The notes under the pieces are model-generated. The model did not search any database. It worked only from the letters and a program-made list of their open reading frames with translations, and was not told where the DNA came from. Shown here piece after piece: positions 24,694 through 33,240 of a stretch of DNA of 56,692 nt. Both the position numbers and the translations under genes were made by a program. Position 1 is the stretch's first letter. Every line of letters begins with the position of its first letter. The DNA comes from Ruminococcus sp. GTDB taxonomy: Bacteria; Bacillota; Clostridia; Oscillospirales; Ruminococcaceae. The stretch is taken from positions 1 through 56,692 of the forward strand of contig JAFVFL010000030.1 of the NCBI GenBank assembly GCA_017475555.1. The letters are read 5' to 3'.

Positions 24694-25818
24694 TCATGAT
24701 TCCATTGATGTACATTCTTTCAGCAGCTCGATTATCTCAAGATGCTGAGGACAGGCTCCCTCGCACTGACCGCATTCTATGCAGTCTGACGCCTTGCCCT
24801 TGCCCTGTGTTGCGATAGCATAAGCCTGGGTACCGTGATTCCAGCTCGGCTTTTTTATCTCGGAATTCTTTACTGCGAAAATTTCCGGTATAGCGATACC
24901 CATTGGGCAGCCCTCAGTGCAGTAATGACAGGCGGTACACTTTATGGTGTCGTCCTTTTTCAGCTCGTCCTGCACAGCCCTTATGACCTGCTGCTCGGAT
25001 TCCGAAAGCGGCTTGAAATCACGCATATACGAGAGATTGTCCTCCATCTGTGCGATGTTCGACATTCCCGAAAGGACGGTGATTATGCCCTCCATTGAAG
25101 CCACATAGCGTATTGCCCATGAAGCCATTGAAGCCTCAGGGTCGGCTGCACGGAAGATATCCTGTACACCCTGCGGCGGGGCTGCAAGTCCTCCGCCCTT
25201 GACAGGTTCCATGACAGTTATGGAAACGCCGTGCTTTCGTGCTATTTCGTAGCACTCCCGTGAGGCTACTCCCGGATTCTCCCAGTCAGCGTAGTTTATC
25301 TGAAGCTGAATGAAATCCACGTCCGGGTGCAGGCACAGAAGCTCCTCAAGCAGCTCCGGGTCAGCGTGGAACGAGAAGCCGTAGTTCCGGATAAGTCCCT
25401 TTGCCTTCTGCTCCTTTACGAAATCCCAGATATGATATTCGTCGTACTTTTTGTAGTTGTTACGCTGCAAGGCGTGGAGCAGATAATAGTCGAAATATCC
25501 GGCTCCTGTACGCTCAAGGCTTGTATAGAACTGCTGCTTTGCACTCGCCTCATCGTGGCAGTGCATAGCAGCATTCAGCTTGGTGCAGAGGGTATAGCTC
25601 TCACGTGGATAGCGGTCTACAAGAGCCTTTCTTGCCGCAGCCTCAGAGCCTCCGTTGTTGTATACGTATGCGGTATCGAAGTATGTACCTCCAGCCTCGA
25701 TGAACATATCGACCATTGTGCATACCTGAGCCATGTCGATAGTCCCGTCGGGGAGCCTGGGCAGTCTCATAAGTCCGAAGCCGAGCTTGAAGACCTCCTT
25801 TCCGAACCAGTCAGCCAT
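24694..25818 (-). CDS. Aldo/keto reductase with C-terminal 4Fe-4S ferredoxin domain
   Basis: The 374-aa product has a TIM-barrel aldo/keto reductase domain: FKLGFGLMRLPRL, GGTYFDTAYVYNNG (Asp, Tyr), the lysine in YTLCTKLN, and YYLLHAL with its His. The C-terminal ferredoxin part has two cysteine clusters, CTACHYCTEGCPMGI and CIECGQCEGACPQ, binding two 4Fe-4S centres. Such enzymes are common in anaerobes and probably pass electrons between a carbonyl substrate and ferredoxin, but the substrate is unknown. The promoter at 25857-25885 and AAAGGAGG before ATG 25818 are clear. Confidence 0.88.
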   Translation of the reverse strand: MADWFGKEVFKLGFGLMRLPRLPDGTIDMAQVCTMVDMFIEAGGTYFDTAYVYNNGGSEAAARKALVDRYPRESYTLCTKLNAAMHCHDEASAKQQFYTSLERTGAGYFDYYLLHALQRNNYKKYDEYHIWDFVKEQKAKGLIRNYGFSFHADPELLEELLCLHPDVDFIQLQINYADWENPGVASRECYEIARKHGVSITVMEPVKGGGLAAPPQGVQDIFRAADPEASMASWAIRYVASMEGIITVLSGMSNIAQMEDNLSYMRDFKPLSESEQQVIRAVQDELKKDDTIKCTACHYCTEGCPMGIAIPEIFAVKNSEIKKPSWNHGTQAYAIATQGKGKASDCIECGQCEGACPQHLEIIELLKECTSMES

Positions 25819-25856
25819 ATGTCATTCCTCCTTTGCATGATACTACTATATACCAT

Positions 25857-25885
25857 ATTATAGCATACTTTTTTATCATATTCAA
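25857..25885 (-). promoter_or_regulatory. Promoter of the aldo/keto reductase gene
   Basis: On the minus strand TTGAAT, a 17-bp spacer and TATAAT lie about 40 bp before the start at 25818. Confidence 0.75.
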
Positions 25886-25982
25886 CGTGTTTTTGTTAAA
25901 GCTATATAAAATATTGTTATCGTTCGCTAACACTGCTGCTGTTTCTATGACAGGGATTCCCGGCCGGCGGAAAACAAATTCC

Positions 25983-26011
25983 TTGACAAGTGCCGGGGAA
26001 AATGATATATT
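25983..26011 (+). promoter_or_regulatory. Promoter of the DUF896-cdd-radical SAM operon
   Basis: TTGACA (25983-25988), a 17-bp spacer and TATATT (26006-26011) lie 40 bp before the start at 26051. It is divergent from the aldo/keto reductase promoter. Confidence 0.75.
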
Positions 26012-26050
26012 TATTATAATGGTATGATAGTCTATGAACGGAGGAAAACA

Positions 26051-26254
26051 ATGGATCAGAAGAAAATTGACCGGATAAACGAGCTTGCAAGGAAATCAAA
26101 GACCGAGGGACTTACTCCGGAGGAAAAGGCGGAGCAGACCGAGCTGAGGAATGAGTACAGGCACGCAGTTGTCGGGAATCTCAACCTTATGCTCGAAAAT
26201 ACCTATATAATGACCCCGGACGGAAAGAAGAGAAAGGTCGGTTCAGATGAGTGA
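26051..26254 (+). CDS. DUF896 family protein (YnzC-like)
   Basis: The 67-aa product [20 protein letters not shown], then [16 protein letters not shown], matches the DUF896 family of small two-helix cytoplasmic proteins, widespread in Firmicutes and of uncertain function. In Bacillus one member belongs to the SOS operon, but no SOS gene is present here. The ATG follows CGGAGGAAAACA. Its end overlaps cdd by eight bases, so the two genes are probably co-translated. Confidence 0.85.
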   Translation: MDQKKIDRINELARKSKTEGLTPEEKAEQTELRNEYRHAVVGNLNLMLENTYIMTPDGKKRKVGSDE

Positions 26255-26666
26255 GGAAAGGGATTACAGGGAGCTTCTTGCGGCTGCACGGAGGGCTGCG
26301 GAGCATTCTCACAGTCCGTACTCGCATTTCAGAGTAGGTGCGGCGGTGCTCACAAGGTCGGGGAAGGTATATACCGGCTGCAATATCGAGAATATCTCCT
26401 ACCCGCTGTGCAACTGTGCCGAGAGGACAGCTCTGTTCAAGGCAGTCTCTGAGGGTGAGGACGATTTTGAGGCGATAGCGGTCGTAGGCAGCTCCGGGGA
26501 AGACTTTTCACAGCCGTGCTTTCCGTGCGGTGCGTGTTTGCAGGTCATATCGGAGTTCAGCGGCGAAAATGAGCTTGAAATGAAGATAGTCCTGAGCGAC
26601 AGAGTGAGGAGACTGAGCGACCACCTGCCGGTCAGGTTCACGAAAAAGAATCTCGAAACGAAATGA
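26247..26666 (+). CDS. cdd: Cytidine deaminase
   Basis: Cdd deaminates cytidine and deoxycytidine to the uridine forms in pyrimidine salvage. The 139-aa product has [16 protein letters not shown] and [17 protein letters not shown], with Zn ligand Cys57 and catalytic Glu59. It also has [14 protein letters not shown] with Cys94 and Cys97. This all-cysteine zinc site marks the small tetrameric type found in Bacillus. It overlaps the DUF896 gene by eight bases, and the radical SAM gene begins ten bases after its stop. Confidence 0.93.
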   Translation: MSEERDYRELLAAARRAAEHSHSPYSHFRVGAAVLTRSGKVYTGCNIENISYPLCNCAERTALFKAVSEGEDDFEAIAVVGSSGEDFSQPCFPCGACLQVISEFSGENELEMKIVLSDRVRRLSDHLPVRFTKKNLETK

Positions 26667-26676
26667 GGTGACGGCA

Positions 26677-28530
26677 ATGGCTGAGGACAGCGGACTCAGA
26701 AAGAAAATTGAAAAGCACCTGCTGAGCATACAGAAGCCGTCAAGGTACATCGGCGGTGAGGTCGGCAGCGTGGTAAAGGACAAAAGCCGGGTAGATGTAC
26801 GATTTGCGTTCTGCTTTCCGGACACATACGATATAGGTATGTCGCACCTCGGAATGAAGATACTGTATTCCCTCACGAATGAGCGTGAGAACTACTGGTG
26901 CGAGAGGTGCTTTGCTCCGGGTGTTGATTTTGAGAAGATAATGCGTGAGAACGATATCCCGCTCTATGCCCTTGAAAGCCTTGACCCGATACGTGATTTT
27001 GATTTTATCGGATTCACTATGCAGTACGAGCTTTCGTATACGAATGTTCTGAATATGCTCGACCTCGCCGGTATACCGATATTCAGCCGTGACAGGACGG
27101 AGGAGCTGACGCAGATAGTCGTTGCAGGAGGGCCGTGTGTGTGCAACCCTGAGCCGCTTGCGGATTTCTTTGATATATTCATTCTCGGCGAGGGCGAGGA
27201 AGTAAATCTTGAGCTGATGGATCTGTACAATGAAATGAAGCAGCAGGGGGCGAAAAGGATCGATTTTCTGCGGCGTGCAGCCCATATCGGGGGAGTTTAT
27301 GTCCCGCAGTTCTATCATTTTTCCTATAAGGACGACGGCACTATAGAGAGTGTCAGCGTATCTGACGGAGCACCTGAGACAGTGACAAAGCGTATCATAA
27401 AGGACTTTGATTCGGTGTATTATCCGGATAATTTCGTCGTTCCGTTCACGGAGATAGTCCACGACAGAGTGTCTGTAGAGGTGCTGAGGGGCTGCATACG
27501 TGGCTGCCGGTTCTGTCAGGCAGGATTTATCTACCGCCCGTTCCGTGAGAAGGAGCCGGATACTATATGCAGCGAAACAAAGGCACTCTGCGAGAATACC
27601 GGATACGACGAGGTGTCTCTTGCCTCGCTCAGTACAAGTGACCACTCCGGCATTGACCCTATGCTGACAAAGCTGCTTGAATATACCGAAAAGGAACGCA
27701 TAAATCTTTCGCTTCCGTCGCTGAGAGTGGACAACTTCTCGGAATCGCTGCTCGAAAAGATAAAAAAGGTGCGCAAGAGCGGACTTACCTTTGCGGCAGA
27801 GGGCGGAACACAGCGACTGCGTGACGTTATAAACAAGAACGTCACCGAGGAGGAGATAATGAACACCTGCGGCATTGCATTCCGGGGCGGCTACAGCTCG
27901 GTGAAGCTCTACTTCATGATGGGGCTGCCGACTGAGACGGATGAGGATATCGTTGGGATCGCAGAGCTTGCACAGAGGATAATCGACCTGTTCTACAGCA
28001 TAGAGGACAGACCTAAGGGCAGGGGAGTGCAGGTGTCTGTGAGCTGTGCGACGTTCGTGCCGAAGCCGTTCACGCCGTTCCAGTTCGAGCCGCAGGATAC
28101 CCGTGAGATGATCGAGCACAAGCAGAAGCTGCTCATGGATTCAGTCAGGACGAGAAAGATAAAGGTCAGCTACCACAACCCGGACGTGAGCCTGCTTGAG
28201 GTAGTGCTTGCAAAGGGCGACAGACGGCTGTGCAGGGTCGTATACGCTGCATGGAAAAGGGGCTGTAAATTTGACAGCTGGGACGAGCACTTCCGGTTCG
28301 ACAAGTGGCTTGAGGCGTTTGAGGAATGCGGCGTTGACCCCGGATTCTATGCTCACAGGAGATTTGAATATGACGAGATACTGCCGTGGGATCACCTTGA
28401 TTACCTCGTATCCAAGGAATTTTTCATCAGGGAGAACAGGACGGCAAGACAGAACAAGACCACTCCGAACTGCCGGGAAAGGTGCTCAGGCTGCGGAGTG
28501 AACAAGCGTGTCGGGAGGGATTGCTTTTGA
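26677..28530 (+). CDS. B12-binding-like radical SAM protein
   Basis: The 617-aa product has an N-terminal B12-binding-like region (about residues 10-200, with YDIGMSHLGMKILYSLTN and VAGGPCVCNPEPLADFFDIF). The radical SAM core follows, with the cluster motif CIRGCRFCQAGF (CxxxCxxC) and AEGGTQRLRDVINKN. It belongs to the family usually found fused or adjacent to a DUF2344 protein just before rplU/rplS-type ribosomal genes. The reaction is unknown; RNA or ribosome modification is often proposed. ATG 26677 follows GAGGTG at six bases. A GTG nine bases upstream would overlap this site. The C-terminal CRERCSGCGVNK is an extra cysteine cluster. Confidence 0.85.
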   Translation: MAEDSGLRKKIEKHLLSIQKPSRYIGGEVGSVVKDKSRVDVRFAFCFPDTYDIGMSHLGMKILYSLTNERENYWCERCFAPGVDFEKIMRENDIPLYALESLDPIRDFDFIGFTMQYELSYTNVLNMLDLAGIPIFSRDRTEELTQIVVAGGPCVCNPEPLADFFDIFILGEGEEVNLELMDLYNEMKQQGAKRIDFLRRAAHIGGVYVPQFYHFSYKDDGTIESVSVSDGAPETVTKRIIKDFDSVYYPDNFVVPFTEIVHDRVSVEVLRGCIRGCRFCQAGFIYRPFREKEPDTICSETKALCENTGYDEVSLASLSTSDHSGIDPMLTKLLEYTEKERINLSLPSLRVDNFSESLLEKIKKVRKSGLTFAAEGGTQRLRDVINKNVTEEEIMNTCGIAFRGGYSSVKLYFMMGLPTETDEDIVGIAELAQRIIDLFYSIEDRPKGRGVQVSVSCATFVPKPFTPFQFEPQDTREMIEHKQKLLMDSVRTRKIKVSYHNPDVSLLEVVLAKGDRRLCRVVYAAWKRGCKFDSWDEHFRFDKWLEAFEECGVDPGFYAHRRFEYDEILPWDHLDYLVSKEFFIRENRTARQNKTTPNCRERCSGCGVNKRVGRDCF

Positions 28531-29192
28531 GCAGTGCAGTAATGAGACTCAGAGCCGTGTTTGAAAAGAGCGGCAGGGCAAAATATATCTCTCATCTCGA
28601 TCTGAACCGCTTCATGCTCCGCACGTTCAGGCGTTCCGGGCTGCCGGTATGGTATACGGAGGGCTTTAATCCGCACCCGTATTACTCATTCGCACTTGCA
28701 CTGTCGCTCGGCTATGAGAGCAGCTGTGAGATAATGGACTTCAATCTGACGGAGGAAATGCCGCTTGATGAGGTGCGTGACAGGCTGAATGCGGTAATGC
28801 CGGAGGGCATGAGGGTGCTTTCGGTCAGCGAGCAGAGGCTGAAGATCACGGCGATAACGTCGGCGGAGTACAGCTTTTCTCTCGTTACGGAGCAGCCGGA
28901 GGAGCTTTATGCGGCACTTCAGGAGCTTATGGCACAGCCGGAGATACTTGTGGAGAAAAAGACGAAAAAAGGCATAAAGACTGTGGATATCCGCCCGGAT
29001 ATCGACATCGTGAGCTGTGAGAAAAGCGGTGATTCAGTGGACATAGCCGTGCGGCTGCCGGCAGGAACGCAGACGAACTACAATCCGTCGCTGCTCATCG
29101 GCTCGCTCAGGGACTTCTGCGATATCCCGTTTGAGGAGGAGAATATAAAGCGCACAAAAATCCTCTGCGAAAATAATGAAATTTTTTCTTAA
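28527..29192 (+). CDS. DUF2344 protein, radical-SAM-linked
   Basis: The product reads MRLRAVFEKSGRAKYISHLD, then YTEGFNPHPYYSFALALSLG and TNYNPSLLIGSL, the hallmark blocks of the radical-SAM-linked DUF2344 family. In many clostridia it is fused to the C-terminus of the preceding radical SAM protein. Here the two genes overlap by four bases. The TTG at 28527 lies nine bases after GGGAGG, while the next ATG (28542) is 24 bases away, so the TTG start is preferred. The function is unknown, presumably as partner of the radical SAM enzyme. It is 221 aa. Confidence 0.8.
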   Translation: MSSAVMRLRAVFEKSGRAKYISHLDLNRFMLRTFRRSGLPVWYTEGFNPHPYYSFALALSLGYESSCEIMDFNLTEEMPLDEVRDRLNAVMPEGMRVLSVSEQRLKITAITSAEYSFSLVTEQPEELYAALQELMAQPEILVEKKTKKGIKTVDIRPDIDIVSCEKSGDSVDIAVRLPAGTQTNYNPSLLIGSLRDFCDIPFEEENIKRTKILCENNEIFS

Positions 29193-29198
29193 AAACAC

Positions 29199-29227
29199 TT
29201 GCAATTTTCTTTGAAATATGTTATGAT
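29199..29227 (+). promoter_or_regulatory. Promoter of rplS
   Basis: TTGCAA (29199-29204), 17 bp and TATGAT (29222-29227) precede a 180-nt leader to rplS. Confidence 0.65.
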
Positions 29228-29411
29228 ATAAAAGCATTTGAATTCCGTCTGGTTTCTCACGTCCGGACGAGGTTAATGCCGAAAGACATTAAATCGGACA
29301 GTCCTCTGCGAATAACGGCATATATAGCCGGTGCAGCTCTATAGTCTGCAAAATCTCTGCGAATGCAGCGTATCACGCATGAATGCCCGGAAAAACAGGA
29401 GGAAAGCTATT
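29228..29411 (+). promoter_or_regulatory. Structured mRNA leader of ribosomal protein L19
   Basis: The leader holds a stem TTAATG-CCGAAAGA-CATTAA (about 29274-29293) inside a GAGG/CCTC pairing, a GTCCGGAC palindrome just before it, and further repeats around CTCTGCGAAT (29305 and 29354). This is much longer than a simple untranslated region. L19 leaders with autoregulatory structure are known in Firmicutes. The match to that class was judged by position and structure, not by sequence. There is no gene in this stretch. Confidence 0.5.
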
Positions 29412-29768
29412 ATGGCAAACACAACAGATGCACTGAAGCTCATCAGTGAGTCAAGCATGAAGGAGAACGCTCCCAAGTTCGACATCGGTGATACCGTAAA
29501 GGTACACGTTCAGATCAAGGAGGGCGACAAGAGCCGTATACAGGTCTTTGAGGGAACTGTTATCGCAAAGAAGCACGGCGGCATCAGCGAGACCTTTACA
29601 GTAAGACGTCTTGCTCACGGCTGCGGCGTTGAGAGAGTATTCCCTGTACACTCACCTGTCGTTGACAAGGTAGAGGTCGTAAGACACGGTAAGGTACGCA
29701 GAGCTAAGCTCTACTACCTCAGAGACAGAGTCGGCAAGGCTGCAAAGCTCAAGGAGCAGATTCGCTGA
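29412..29768 (+). CDS. rplS: 50S ribosomal protein L19
   Basis: The 118-aa bL19 protein lies at the 30S-50S interface of the ribosome. It has [60 protein letters not shown] and the basic C-terminus [20 protein letters not shown], all diagnostic. ATG 29412 follows CAGGAGGAAAGC, and the in-frame stretch upstream is leader. Its own promoter and leader come before it. A terminator or attenuator separates it from the signal peptidase genes. Confidence 0.95.
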   Translation: MANTTDALKLISESSMKENAPKFDIGDTVKVHVQIKEGDKSRIQVFEGTVIAKKHGGISETFTVRRLAHGCGVERVFPVHSPVVDKVEVVRHGKVRRAKLYYLRDRVGKAAKLKEQIR

Positions 29769-29820
29769 AGAACAAAGGACAACGGCCGGAGCTTTCCGGT
29801 CTGCACGTCCTTGCACTAAG

Positions 29821-29846
29821 GGGACTTTATGTCCCTTTTTTGCTAT
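29821..29846 (+). terminator. Terminator or attenuator between rplS and the signal peptidases
   Basis: GGGAC-TTTAT-GTCCC is followed by TTTTTTGCTATTTTTATTTT. The short stem may let some transcripts read through to the genes at 29871. Confidence 0.7.
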
Positions 29847-29870
29847 TTTTATTTTAAGGGGGCAGCTGAT

Positions 29871-30659
29871 ATGGCGGATGAGAAGAATACCGGTGAAAAT
29901 ATCGAAAATACAGTAACAGAGGAGACGCAGGAGACTGCGGAGACTGCTGAGGACAGGACAGAGGCTTCGGAGGAAAACGCTGCACCGGAAAGCGGTGAGG
30001 GCGAGGCAGCTGCACAGGAGAGCGTCAGCCTGCTTGCCGATATTTCCGAGCTTTTTGAGACTGCTCTTATCTCCGTTTTCGTCCTCGTGCTCGTGATAAC
30101 CTACCTGCTGCACCCGGTCAATATAATAGGACATTCAATGGTGCCGACGCTCAACAAGAGCTACGACGAAACACAGGTCACGGACAAGATATTCATGACG
30201 ACTGTATATACCGGCATAAGGTACGGGGATATCGTCATTATCGACGAGAATGAGAACCACCTGCTGAATGAGAACGGCGAGGCATATGTGCCTGACCAGA
30301 GCGTTTCACGCTCACTCAATGAGTGCATAATAAAGAGGGTCATCGCAGTAGGAGGACAGACTATTGATATCCGTGACAGTCAGGTCATTGTTGACGGAGA
30401 GGTGCTCGATGAGCCGTACATAGCCTCAGGTGCGACAACGGCTGACCTCGGTGCCTTCACAGGACAGTACCCGATAACCGTGCCTGAGGGATATCTCTTC
30501 GTAATGGGCGACAACCGCAATAACTCCTGCGACAGCCGTGACCAGCACGTAGGGCTCGTCAGTGAGGATCAGATCTACGGAAAGGCTGTAGTAAGGTTCT
30601 ATCCGCTGAGTGAGTTCAAGTGGCTCACAGGCTCGTGGAAGGAGTCGGCTGATGACTGA
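29871..30659 (+). CDS. lepB: Type I signal peptidase with acidic N-terminal extension
   Basis: This enzyme cuts signal peptides from exported proteins. The 262-aa product starts with about 55 residues rich in Glu, Thr and Ala (NTVTEETQETAETAEDRTEA), an unusual cytoplasmic tail. A membrane helix follows (about 65-82). The catalytic Ser89 is in IIGHSMVPTL and Lys155 in CIIKRVIAVGG, then YPITVPEGYLFVMGDNRNNS, box E. ATG 29871 follows AAGGGGGCAG. It overlaps a second signal peptidase gene by eight bases. Confidence 0.92.
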   Translation: MADEKNTGENIENTVTEETQETAETAEDRTEASEENAAPESGEGEAAAQESVSLLADISELFETALISVFVLVLVITYLLHPVNIIGHSMVPTLNKSYDETQVTDKIFMTTVYTGIRYGDIVIIDENENHLLNENGEAYVPDQSVSRSLNECIIKRVIAVGGQTIDIRDSQVIVDGEVLDEPYIASGATTADLGAFTGQYPITVPEGYLFVMGDNRNNSCDSRDQHVGLVSEDQIYGKAVVRFYPLSEFKWLTGSWKESADD

Positions 30660-31248
30660 GCCGGCTGACGGCAGAAGGAGTTTGCTGAGGCGTATCTCTG
30701 ATATCGCCGGAATGCTGCTGATTACGCTGTTTATCTCGGCAATGCTGTTTACCTATGTGGTGCAGATATACCCGGTGACTGGCGATTCCATGCTCGACAC
30801 CCTCAGGGACGGTGACAGGGTGCTTGTACTGCCGCTCTCAATGCCTGAGCCGGGGGATATCGCAGTCATTGATGTTCACGGCTCCGTGACGCTTGACGAA
30901 AACGGAGAGCCGCAGATATCAGCAGGTGCGGAAAAGCTCATGATAAAGCGGGTCATAGCAGTGGGCGGACAGACTGTAGATATTGATTTTGAGCGGGGCA
31001 GCGTGACAGTTGACGGGAAAATGCTTGACGAGGAATACCTCACACATGGACTGACGCATATGGATTCGGGTGCATTTACTGGGCAGTATCCGGTGACAGT
31101 CCCCGATGGGTACGTATTCGTCATGGGCGACAACAGACCGGTCTCAAGGGACAGCCGCTCGGCAGATATGGGCTTTGTTCCGGAGAGCGATATCCTCGGC
31201 AGGGTCGTGAGGATAGTCCTGACGCCCGGCAGGAACGGAGCTGTCTGA
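30652..31248 (+). CDS. lepB: Second type I signal peptidase
   Basis: The 198-aa paralogue of the preceding gene has one N-terminal helix (about 17-38). Ser46 is in VTGDSMLDTL and Lys99 in MIKRVIAVGGQ, and it has YPVTVPDGYVFVMGDNRPVS. It lacks the acidic N-terminal tail and so is close to the minimum length for active enzymes. The serine box reads GDSM where the first copy has GHSM, which may shift substrate preference. It starts eight bases before the end of the first copy, so the tandem pair is translationally coupled. The Ser-Lys dyad is intact in both. Confidence 0.92.
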   Translation: MTEPADGRRSLLRRISDIAGMLLITLFISAMLFTYVVQIYPVTGDSMLDTLRDGDRVLVLPLSMPEPGDIAVIDVHGSVTLDENGEPQISAGAEKLMIKRVIAVGGQTVDIDFERGSVTVDGKMLDEEYLTHGLTHMDSGAFTGQYPVTVPDGYVFVMGDNRPVSRDSRSADMGFVPESDILGRVVRIVLTPGRNGAV

Positions 31249-31268
31249 TCCGGAAGGAGCGAAAAGCT

Positions 31269-32204
31269 GTGGAAAATTACAATGATGATATAAGAGCCGG
31301 GGAGATACCTGAAAACCCCGGTGATACGGATAATTATGACATGAAGGCTATCCAGTGGTTCCCTGGACACATGGCTAAGACGAGGAGGGCTATCGCTGCG
31401 AATCTGAAGCTTGTGGACGCTGCGGCAGAGCTTCTCGATGCGAGAGTGCCGCTGAGCAGCAGGAATCCTGAGATAGACCGCATACTCGGCAGCAAGCCGA
31501 GGATAGTGATACTGAATAAATGTGACCTTGCGGACAATAATGCAACTCAGGCGTGGGTGAGCTGGTTCAGGAAAAAGGGCGTGACCGCTATAGCTGTGGA
31601 CTGCAAGTCCGGGAAGGGACTGAACAGGCTCATGCCGGTGCTGAAGGAGGACGTCCTCAGCGAGCTGATCGCAAAGCGTGAGAGAAGCGGCATGGCAGGA
31701 GCACCGATAAGGCTGATGATACTGGGTATCCCGAACGTCGGGAAAAGCTCGCTCATCAACCGGCTCGCAGGCTCGAAGCGTACAAAGGTCGAGGACAGAC
31801 CGGGCGTTACGAGGGTCAAGCAGTGGGTCAGGCTCAGGGACAATACTGAGCTGCTCGATATGCCGGGCGTTCTGTGGCCTAAATTCGAGGATCAGAATGC
31901 GGCGGTAAGGCTTGCCTTCACCGGTGCGATAAGCGACGATATCCTCGATACTGAGACTATCGCTATGAAGCTGCTCTCGTTCCTGGGCAGAAGCTATCCG
32001 GGGTCACTGACGGAGCGGTATAAGATCACTCCGGAGGAGGGAGATACCGGGCTGTCCTTGCTGTATAAGGTCGGGAAAAAGCGTGGAATGGTCGTTTCCG
32101 GCGGCGAGATTGATACTGAGCGGGCAGCGGTAACTGTGCTGGACGAGTTCCGCAGCGGCAGGCTCGGACGGATCACTCTCGAAATGCCACCGGAGGAGGA
32201 CTGA
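31269..32204 (+). CDS. rbgA: Ribosome biogenesis GTPase
   Basis: RbgA/YlqF drives late 50S subunit assembly. The 311-aa product shows the circularly permuted GTPase order: G4 LNKCDLA first, then G1 [16 protein letters not shown], then G3 [21 protein letters not shown] lies near the N-terminus, as in family members. GTG 31269 follows GGAAGGAGCG and gives the expected length plus about 28 residues of acidic extension before WFPGHM. It sits with rplS and rnhB, a very common neighbourhood in Firmicutes. Confidence 0.93.
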   Translation: MENYNDDIRAGEIPENPGDTDNYDMKAIQWFPGHMAKTRRAIAANLKLVDAAAELLDARVPLSSRNPEIDRILGSKPRIVILNKCDLADNNATQAWVSWFRKKGVTAIAVDCKSGKGLNRLMPVLKEDVLSELIAKRERSGMAGAPIRLMILGIPNVGKSSLINRLAGSKRTKVEDRPGVTRVKQWVRLRDNTELLDMPGVLWPKFEDQNAAVRLAFTGAISDDILDTETIAMKLLSFLGRSYPGSLTERYKITPEEGDTGLSLLYKVGKKRGMVVSGGEIDTERAAVTVLDEFRSGRLGRITLEMPPEED

Positions 32205-32205
32205 T

Positions 32206-32853
32206 ATGGCAAGGGTCGTGCTCCACAGGGAGCTTTTTGACTTTGACAGCGGGAAACGCCGGGAATTTCCGATAATATGCGGAGTTGACGAGGCTGGGAG
32301 AGGCCCTCTTGCCGGGGACGTTTACGCAGCAGCTGTAGTCCTTGAGGACGGGCTGCTGATCGACTATCTGAATGACAGCAAAAAGCTGTCAGAGAAGCGG
32401 CGTGAGGAGCTTTTTGACGTTATAACTGCAAACGCAAGGGCGTACTGTATAGCTACGGCAAGCGTTGAGGAGATAGACAGGCTGAATATCTTGCAGGCGG
32501 CAATGCTTGCGATGAACCGGGCTGTGAGCGGTCTGGGAATTGTGCCGGATATGGCGCTTGTGGACGGAAACAGGCTCCCGGAGCTGCCGTGCAGGGCGGA
32601 GTGTGTCGTAAAGGGCGACGCTCATTCTGCCTCGATAGCCGCAGCGTCCGTGCTTGCAAAGGTCGCAAGGGACAGGTATATGCTGGAGCTTGCCGGGAAG
32701 TATCCGGAGTACGCATTTGAGCAGCACAAGGGCTACGGAACGGCTCTGCACTACGAAAGACTGCGGCAATACGGGCTTTCGGAGGTTCACCGGAGGACGT
32801 TCTTCAGAAAAACTCCGGAGCTGCTGGATATCGGCTGCGGCGGGGCAGAGTGA
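32206..32853 (+). CDS. rnhB: Ribonuclease HII
   Basis: RNase HII removes ribonucleotides from DNA and RNA-DNA hybrids. The 215-aa product has the first metal block [20 protein letters not shown] ([10 protein letters not shown]), [20 protein letters not shown] and [24 protein letters not shown] residues ([16 protein letters not shown]), followed by FEQHKGYGT. All four acidic ligands are present. It starts one base after the rbgA stop and shares a TGATG junction with yraN, so translation is coupled through the group. Confidence 0.94.
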   Translation: MARVVLHRELFDFDSGKRREFPIICGVDEAGRGPLAGDVYAAAVVLEDGLLIDYLNDSKKLSEKRREELFDVITANARAYCIATASVEEIDRLNILQAAMLAMNRAVSGLGIVPDMALVDGNRLPELPCRAECVVKGDAHSASIAAASVLAKVARDRYMLELAGKYPEYAFEQHKGYGTALHYERLRQYGLSEVHRRTFFRKTPELLDIGCGGAE

Positions 32854-33230
32854 TGAAGAGCACGGATATCGGAAGGCTCGGTGAGGAGCTTGTGTGCAGA
32901 TGGCTCACGGAGCACGGATATACCATTGAAGCCCGGAATTTCCGGATAAAGGGCGGCGAGATAGACATAGTCGCACAGAACGGCGACTATATCGCATTCG
33001 TTGAGGTAAAGACACGCAGACCCGGAAGCATGGTGAGCGGCTTTGAGGCTGTAAACAGCCGGAAAAAGGGGCTGATAATCCGTGCGGCGAGCGAATACTG
33101 CACAAAAAGACCTACGCTTTTACAGCCGAGGTTCGACATAGCAGTGGTCAATATGTACAACGGTGCGGCGGAGAGTATAGAATATATACAGGACGCATTT
33201 GACACAACAGGCTATAAATTCATATTTTAA
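32853..33230 (+). CDS. yraN: YraN family (UPF0102) nuclease-like protein
   Basis: The 125-aa product has GRLGEELVCRWLTEHGYTIE, GGEIDIVAQNGDYIAFVEVK and RPTLLQPRFDIAVV, typical of UPF0102/YraN. Its GExDxV...FVEVK arrangement resembles the catalytic site of PD-(D/E)XK and Holliday-junction resolvase-like nucleases. No activity is proven for this family. The start overlaps the rnhB stop (TGATG). It normally accompanies rnhB, as here. Confidence 0.9.
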   Translation: MKSTDIGRLGEELVCRWLTEHGYTIEARNFRIKGGEIDIVAQNGDYIAFVEVKTRRPGSMVSGFEAVNSRKKGLIIRAASEYCTKRPTLLQPRFDIAVVNMYNGAAESIEYIQDAFDTTGYKFIF

Positions 33231-33240
33231 GGGTGATATT

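Noticed and set aside
26740..28119. Long minus-strand open frame opposite the radical SAM gene
   Set aside because: It mirrors the codon structure of a well-conserved plus-strand gene, has no ribosome site and encodes no recognisable domain.
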